From: a virus
Reading direction: 5' to 3' (one strand)
IMG/VR virus record: IMGVR_UViG_3300029286_000206
Span: 1-27,541 of that record
Length of the DNA: 27,541 bases
The position numbers were made by a program, and so were the translations under genes. Position 1 is the stretch's first letter. Each line of letters opens with the position of its first letter. This document shows positions 25,301 to 27,541 of this stretch, in pieces. The notes under the pieces were generated by a model. It saw only the letters and a list, made by a program, of their open reading frames with translations, was not told the origin of the DNA and did not search any database.

Positions 25301-26021
25301 CTAATGCTGCTTGAGTCTCAGCCTTTGGTGTAAACAAGTCTCCATAAACTTTTTTAAATTTAAGTGCTTGTGCTTCCATATCCATAAAAGTTTTTATAGC
25401 AGTTGAGCCAACAATAGATAGTGGAATTGTAAAACCAACCATAAGTTGGCGTCCAGCCCACTGTGTGTTTTTACCAAAGTTAAGTAGGTTTGTAGAGCCC
25501 TGTTTCATTAACTGATTAAAGAGTGCTTGTTTTTGGGCTGCTATGGCTGTTTTTGTGCCATAGTCTTGCATGTTGAGGCTGGTAGGTCTAACAGCAATTG
25601 CTTCCATTGCCCCACTAGCATTACGACCCATTTTAATATATTGAGTTTGTAATGTTTTAACACGTTCTTCTGCTACTTTTCCAATTGTGTCAAACTCTGA
25701 CTTAAACAATCTTCCAAATGTTTTAGTTGATGCCCCAGCATAGCGGAAATACTCCCGCATTGAAAATTTATTTTTTTCTAAAGAATTTGTAAAAGATTCT
25801 GCACTTGTTCTTACGGTTCTTAGTTCTGCAGAAAATGCACCAATAGAATTGATACTGCCAAGTAGGTTTTTTTGCAGAGACCTTTGAGCAAGTGCTGCTG
25901 ATTCACTAGACCTAGAAATAGAAGAGTGAAACTGAGATATTTGTCTTTGTAAAGCCTTTAACTGTGTTAATGCTGCAGACGTATCTATATTTACGCCAAT
26001 ATTAGCATTAACATCAGCCAT
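19362..26021 (-). CDS. Tail tape measure protein
   Basis: A 2219-residue protein, the longest gene here. Residues 1-190 are helical coiled coil. Residues 200-400 match the TP901-type core (AAEAAAAGFQG, LQNAFGMSSD, AAMKEGGINASEGANALKSG). Hydrophobic spans occur near 541-567 and 1207-1230. A 'FAQGGIISGPGG..SDSVPVM' motif (666-686) recurs at the C-terminus as FANGGFARGTDTVPAMLSPG. A SPSK...IGQDIARGLEVGM motif (992-1012) is typical of tape measures. Tandem repeats lie at 1557-1684, a long coiled coil at about 1700-1930, and a Ser/Thr/Gly/Asn-rich linker at about 1972-2030. It sets tail length and is expected to help pass DNA into the cell. AGAAGG precedes the ATG. Confidence 0.95.
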   Translation of the reverse strand: MADVNANIGVNIDTSAALTQLKALQRQISQFHSSISRSSESAALAQRSLQKNLLGSINSIGAFSAELRTVRTSAESFTNSLEKNKFSMREYFRYAGASTKTFGRLFKSEFDTIGKVAEERVKTLQTQYIKMGRNASGAMEAIAVRPTSLNMQDYGTKTAIAAQKQALFNQLMKQGSTNLLNFGKNTQWAGRQLMVGFTIPLSIVGSTAIKTFMDMEAQALKFKKVYGDLFTPKAETQAALDNITELGKQFTKYGISVSATVGLAAEAAAAGFQGVDLQRQTTEATRLSVLGQIDNQKALETTISLQNAFGMSSDKLADSINFLNAVENQTVVSLDDITTAIPKVAPVIQQLGGDVKDLTFFIAAMKEGGINASEGANALKSGLAALINPTGKASEMLAQFGINAREIVTKNKGDLKATVIEFATALNQLDPLNRAQAIEQMFGKFQFARLSTLFANVAKDGNQAARVLDLANSSVEELSSLSEQELGMTADSAMNKFKKSVEDLKLALVPVGKSFLEAATPIVEFVAGVLEKFDNLSDGSKKLITFLTVGIGAIGPIFLMTFGLIANAIANGLKGVMLLRQGYLKLTGQSQVLEEQTQYLNTEQLEAAAVAHSLDQSHAKLTQSFTAETAALQKLIAAYQGATRAGQSFMLNNPGMMMPGRGGKKFAQGGIISGPGGPTSDSVPVMASNGEAIISAKTVKKYPGIIEGLISGNIPGFKKTGIVGKTIGTVLGGAFTQRQFSPAAMMAPGNTSGGFGMDPEWLKLNEQAKASFASALKTAGMAKAGMIQTSDNYNNFWQGLNPVLDGIFNIFKGGISDKITTVAQLGEKQYPQMAQHIQDLVQNSQISAEQAEQLSVALRKLVAPLSSDRTQKDIKRIELGLNEAGETVVKRASYERSGETLKRQTVKNFPRELSQRGLPIPSNMEEFSFAHIPQASSESTYVEPYLRKKAGAGSAAEQKVLAELKKGASFKEGQVVAEAAIEGAKQGAASASPSKKTIPIGQDIARGLEVGMANRQKSVAAAGTKLANSAVDATRSAKATQSYERLYGAGNPIDATDKSIRRNLQKQLPLSQVGPNIAMSPQISEGVKTTATNIKSMNDRLKSFDRGLMSSSFAISSLAGIASMSGGRLGDLSGIIFKVTTAMFALQAVTSLLTQSGMLRLATERGLNVGLLTTIAGTNKTRIATGLFSGGILKLLPNLLSFGKMIVRFLGPIGLVIGGLITLKGVVDLVNKAREKERLAIEGVGKAANITEGQLKKLGEIYGFVPTKNKFSINPTVGGVVGQQRTQVEETKQLFKDDKEFQNNVKTLKNASVKEANLIFNTMALRLLGSGATQEAIQNIIIALQEEAGRTELKFNFKNIDLNTKEGKDNFKKSIDDVVNTFSTDFAKGINSKKSLSMASNVLAADLESIKGQLGNATIDAKTFAESFDLISLKIKEMNNPAALVLLNETLKTMNSELPASVGKLKDINDKMLILQALAIGLKIEAKQIDALNAGGAAANAVRGEILKLITDRINETATAASIATEQYKELNSTTSEKSPKQAIQERTKALLDQAKAYTILRGKGYDASTAAELAGDSLIAAAIASGKVKVGTKEWQNLINKLKDAQLQADTVSARLTLEQQSQDIKIQLDAYSKLIKAGFDAKKAAELVDNVNLAKLILNTQKAKMTFEELVKTINNVQLQADKLKNLSVPFGDTVSLIQSSMDKFNSNHELMMEKFRIQEERAKQQFQPAIDAAEKAVQAIQDNIDATNNKFGKLLEPLETESKVLSNSLSIIDNKSKEINDNYDIQQKALQEISDINQEIAAQEKRRITLADALTQGDISAAAVAAQEIRSSAIQNSTNRQNSILEAARKSELESIKVNGMTRLDIEKRQYEISQLQYGIEQQRDALLKVYNAQLETANITLKNAQSALNVALKTISDQKLAWENAKLAIDEAENSVRTMNIKLEDQLRLVQEIIAAWKAAAAAQATSLMNTGSASDSSNTTNNAGSNTSGSSGPTSKTSTNTSGTSTGSTFTTPTTPSKTVSDTSVFGKSPVTTTTSIPSVGMNLGVNKPITNLITTITKPATVAVKAVSTGITAATKAVATGVSNLVSGVKNLVTKPVATVTSALSNIFGGFRFSTGGLVPTKYFANGGFARGTDTVPAMLSPGEFVVSKYGVENFGIDKLKSINNGTYGQSSVYNYSLTVNAKSDANPNDIARTIMTQIKQVDSQRIKTQKGF
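20970..21353 (-). repeat. Two diverged tandem protein repeats inside the tape measure
   Basis: Two copies of about 55 and 53 residues: 21353-21189 and 21128-20970. Both begin AY, continue with a leucine and G(Y/F)DA, then AAEL, and finish LQAD. Spacing between starts is 75 residues. Identity is partial, with matching ends; DNA identity is low, so the duplication is old or maintained by selection on protein shape. Confidence 0.65.
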
Positions 26022-26046
26022 CTATTACACCTTCTCTAATATATAA

Positions 26047-26370
26047 TTATTCCTGTGTGCTAAGAATGTCTGTAACAGATGACAAGTTAATGCCAGATGC
26101 TGCTTCAACAATTTTATACACAGTTGGAAGATCAAGAAGATCTTCTAATTTTTGAATGTCTTCAGCCAATTCTGGCTTGTACTGCTGCATAGCAATCTGT
26201 ACGCATTCAACTAGCAGGGTCATTGATTTCTCATTATCCTCTGCAACTTTAGCCACCCCTTCAAACTTCTTCATAAACGGACGAAGAAGAGATATTTTTA
26301 GTGGACGAACTGTTATTTTTGTGCCATCAATAAGTGTTACTTGTTCAGGCTCATATGTAGTTGTCGCCAT
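26047..26370 (-). CDS. Short tail-assembly chaperone (G-like) paralogue
   Basis: A 107-residue protein with PLKISLLRPFMKKF (23-36), DNEKSMTLLVECVQIAM (45-61) and LPTVYKIVEAASGI (80-93), the pattern of the N-terminal domain of siphovirus tail-assembly chaperones. By eye about 40-45% of positions match residues 1-98 of the long chaperone encoded just upstream. Chaperones of this type bind the tape measure before tube polymerisation, which fits its place directly before that gene. GGGAGGAAAC lies immediately before the ATG, a strong ribosome-binding site. The 25 bases after its stop leave no room for a frameshift extension, so it is a stand-alone short form. Confidence 0.85.
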   Translation of the reverse strand: MATTTYEPEQVTLIDGTKITVRPLKISLLRPFMKKFEGVAKVAEDNEKSMTLLVECVQIAMQQYKPELAEDIQKLEDLLDLPTVYKIVEAASGINLSSVTDILSTQE

Positions 26371-26394
26371 TGTTTCCTCCCATAAGTTATTTTA

Positions 26395-26423
26395 ATTATA
26401 CCATAGCAGACTTACTTTGTTAG
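26395..26423 (-). promoter_or_regulatory. Extended -10 promoter candidate for the short chaperone and tape measure
   Basis: Minus strand: CTAACA (26423-26418), 17 bases, then TATAAT (26400-26395) preceded by TGG. The -35 overlaps the end of the long chaperone gene. A transcript starting about seven bases after the box would have an 18-base leader carrying the GGGAGG site of the short chaperone. Confidence 0.5.
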
Positions 26424-27107
26424 GTCTTCATACTCTAGACCTAAGCCTATTCCAAACCCTGCTTTTTGTGCATTTACACCTTGCAATGCCAACACGTCAT
26501 TACTATCGTTTGTTTTCCCTTTGCTGAATACTCTTGCTTTCATGTCTTCCCACTCTTTTTGTCCTTTATCTTTATTTGATTCTTTATCTAAGTCTACCCC
26601 CTGAATGGCAGCCATAAACTTTTTTTCTGTATAGTCCAATTCCCTGCTTATTTCTAGTGTTGCCATAATTTCTGGCATAGACAAAGAAGTCTCTAATTCT
26701 TGATAATCTTTCCATATCCCAAGTAAAAAAACCTCAGACTCTAGTTTTGCAAGATCTAGAGTTTCCCAGGTTTGTCCACTATCTATTGCTTGTTCTTTAA
26801 TTGGCTCCTCTATTTTTTTGTTAATTTTAATTCCAGCAGCAGTATCTAAAATTTTGTATATTGTTGGCATATCTATGTTATCTTCTACATCTTTAATATT
26901 TTTAGAAATTAAAGGATAATATTGTTTCATGCATATTCTAACGCATTCAACCAAAACCTCTATTGCTTCATTATCATTTTTTGTTTTTTTTATTTCTTGA
27001 AATGTTTGCATGAACTCACGAAGATATTTAATCTTTAATGGTATTATTTCTAACTCTGTATTATCAAATAAATGTATTATTTGAGAATTATATATTGTCG
27101 TTGCCAT
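26412..27107 (-). CDS. Long tail-assembly chaperone (GT-like), unsplit reading frame
   Basis: A 231-residue protein. Residues 1-98 match the short chaperone: MATT-Y, PLKIKYLREFM (23-33), DNEAIEVLVECVRICMKQY (45-63), MPTIYKILDTAAGI (80-93). Residues 99-231 form a T-like second domain (WETLDLAKLESEVFLLGIW, then charged helices and a glycine-rich end). In most siphoviruses the second domain is reached only by ribosomal frameshift; here both domains lie in one frame. No ribosome-binding site is visible before the ATG at 27107, and the only upstream signal is a -10-like box ending ten bases before it. It probably acts with the short form on the tape measure. Seven adenines mark the domain boundary. 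Confidence 0.85.
   Translation of the reverse strand: MATTIYNSQIIHLFDNTELEIIPLKIKYLREFMQTFQEIKKTKNDNEAIEVLVECVRICMKQYYPLISKNIKDVEDNIDMPTIYKILDTAAGIKINKKIEEPIKEQAIDSGQTWETLDLAKLESEVFLLGIWKDYQELETSLSMPEIMATLEISRELDYTEKKFMAAIQGVDLDKESNKDKGQKEWEDMKARVFSKGKTNDSNDVLALQGVNAQKAGFGIGLGLEYEDLTK
26813..26819 (-). other. Seven-adenine run at the chaperone domain boundary
   Basis: Minus strand AAC AAA AAA ATA GAG encodes Asn96-Lys-Lys-Ile-Glu. Slipping one base forward gives TAG at once; one base back gives five codons and TAA. Either event would make a product of about 98-103 residues, near the length of the separate short chaperone. Confidence 0.4.
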
Positions 27108-27116
27108 ATAAACTTA

Positions 27117-27125
27117 ATTTTACCA
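27117..27125 (-). promoter_or_regulatory. TGGTAAAAT extended -10-like box before the long chaperone
   Basis: Minus strand TATGGTAAAATTAA closely matches TATGGTATAATTAA before the short chaperone. No -35 is seen; that region holds the terminator's T tract. A start about seven bases downstream would leave a leader of only about three bases before the ATG at 27107. Confidence 0.35.
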
Positions 27126-27131
27126 TAAAAC

Positions 27132-27160
27132 AAAAAAGCCCACATCCGAAGATATGGGCT
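27132..27160 (-). terminator. Intrinsic terminator after the major tail protein gene
   Basis: On the minus strand AGCCCATATC pairs with GATGTGGGCT (ten pairs, one of them G-T) around a TTCG tetraloop, followed by TTTTTTG and more T. This is a textbook rho-independent terminator oriented with the genes. It would end or reduce transcription from the tail tube gene before the chaperones. Confidence 0.92.
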
Positions 27161-27179
27161 CTAATGTATAGTTAAACTA

Positions 27180-27541
27180 TTATGATAATAGGTCTCCGAA
27201 GGTACGATCAACGATCTTACCGTATGAGCCTGAAGTATCTTCTGGTAGCAAACGGAATGATACTTCAAACATTGAAGCCTCATCACGCTTTGCTGAAACT
27301 GTTACGTTTTCAATTGACAAAGCACGGTATGCTGTGTAAACACGTTCCACGAATGGAGAGTCTACGCAATCACCTGTACCAGGTCCTACTGCAACAATTC
27401 CACGCTCTACTGGACATTCACCAATATCTCCTGCAGATAGGTTTAAAACCCGTCCTGTGTGAATTGATTTGTTTCCAGTTAGTTCGCTATCATTAAATGC
27501 TAGAGCCAAGAGAAGATTCTCAAGGGTAGCCTCAGCAAAAG
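27180..27541 (-). CDS. Major tail (tube) protein, C-terminal part; 5' end outside the window
   Basis: The frame is open from the window edge to a stop at 27180, giving about 120 C-terminal residues. It begins FAEATLENLLLALAF, a segment typical of tail tube or tube-like proteins, and continues with GRVLNLSAGDIGECPVERG, VYTAYRALSIENVTVSAKRD and MFEVSFRLLPED. Position just before the chaperone and tape measure genes is the standard place for the major tail protein. The apparent TTG start at 27509 is inside the frame and is not the real start. A strong terminator follows the stop, suggesting separate, high expression. Its codons look richer in G and C than the chaperone next to it, in line with a highly expressed virion gene. 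Confidence 0.75.
   Translation of the reverse strand, partial: FAEATLENLLLALAFNDSELTGNKSIHTGRVLNLSAGDIGECPVERGIVAVGPGTGDCVDSPFVERVYTAYRALSIENVTVSAKRDEASMFEVSFRLLPEDTSGSYGKIVDRTFGDLLS

Noticed and set aside
26022-26046. Classical frameshift from the short chaperone into a downstream T frame
   Set aside because: Only 25 bases separate its stop from the tape measure start, so no second domain can be reached.
1-27541. CRISPR array, tRNA genes, integrase, endolysin/holin, terminase or portal
   Set aside because: No regularly spaced repeats, cloverleaf-like segments or matching proteins were seen on reading; packaging, head and lysis genes presumably lie outside the window.

Overview
The window is a gene-dense piece of a tailed-phage (siphovirus-type) genome. 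Every supported gene is on the minus strand, so transcription runs from high to low coordinates. Genes are packed with overlaps of 1 to 17 bases (one of 55) or very short gaps; no stretch over 300 bases lacks a gene. I saw no tRNA, rRNA, CRISPR array, insertion sequence, integrase, lysis gene or attachment site. The DNA is AT-rich (by eye about two-thirds A+T, not counted). Several tail and accessory proteins resemble, from memory, families found in actinobacteriophages. I therefore infer a phage of a low-GC, perhaps aquatic, actinobacterium; that host assignment is inference only.

Structural half (27541 down to 11844), in transcription order: the 3' end of the major tail (tube) protein gene, a strong intrinsic terminator with a UUCG loop, a long and then a short tail-assembly chaperone gene (tandem paralogues), a 2219-residue tape measure protein, a Dit-like tail protein, a very large tail-hub/tip protein with a lectin-like insert, and four smaller tail-tip or fibre proteins with beta-rich or lectin-like folds.

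Junction (11832 to 10613): a small zinc ribbon, a MerR-like DNA-binding protein overlapping it by 55 bases, a 70-residue acidic-tailed protein, and a 102-residue protein directly before the helicase gene.

Replication and recombination half (10620 down to 1): DnaB-type helicase, DnaG-type primase, putative single-strand DNA-binding protein, full-length DnaE-type polymerase with an apparently intact PHP domain, RecA-like ATPase with an altered P-loop, a small zinc ribbon, a small PD-(D/E)XK-like nuclease, a 2OG-Fe(II) oxygenase, a helical hypothetical protein, a Cas4/RecB-type nuclease with an iron-sulphur cysteine set, a double zinc-finger protein, a RuvC-like nuclease, and a truncated conserved hypothetical protein. 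Together these give the phage most of a replisome plus recombination and branch-resolution enzymes.

The most notable observation is the chaperone locus. Classical siphoviruses make the short (G) and long (GT) chaperones from one gene by programmed frameshifting. Here there are two separate, related genes. The long one has no visible ribosome-binding site; the short one has a strong site and its own promoter-like sequence. The long gene also carries a seven-A run exactly at the domain boundary, where both alternative frames stop almost at once.
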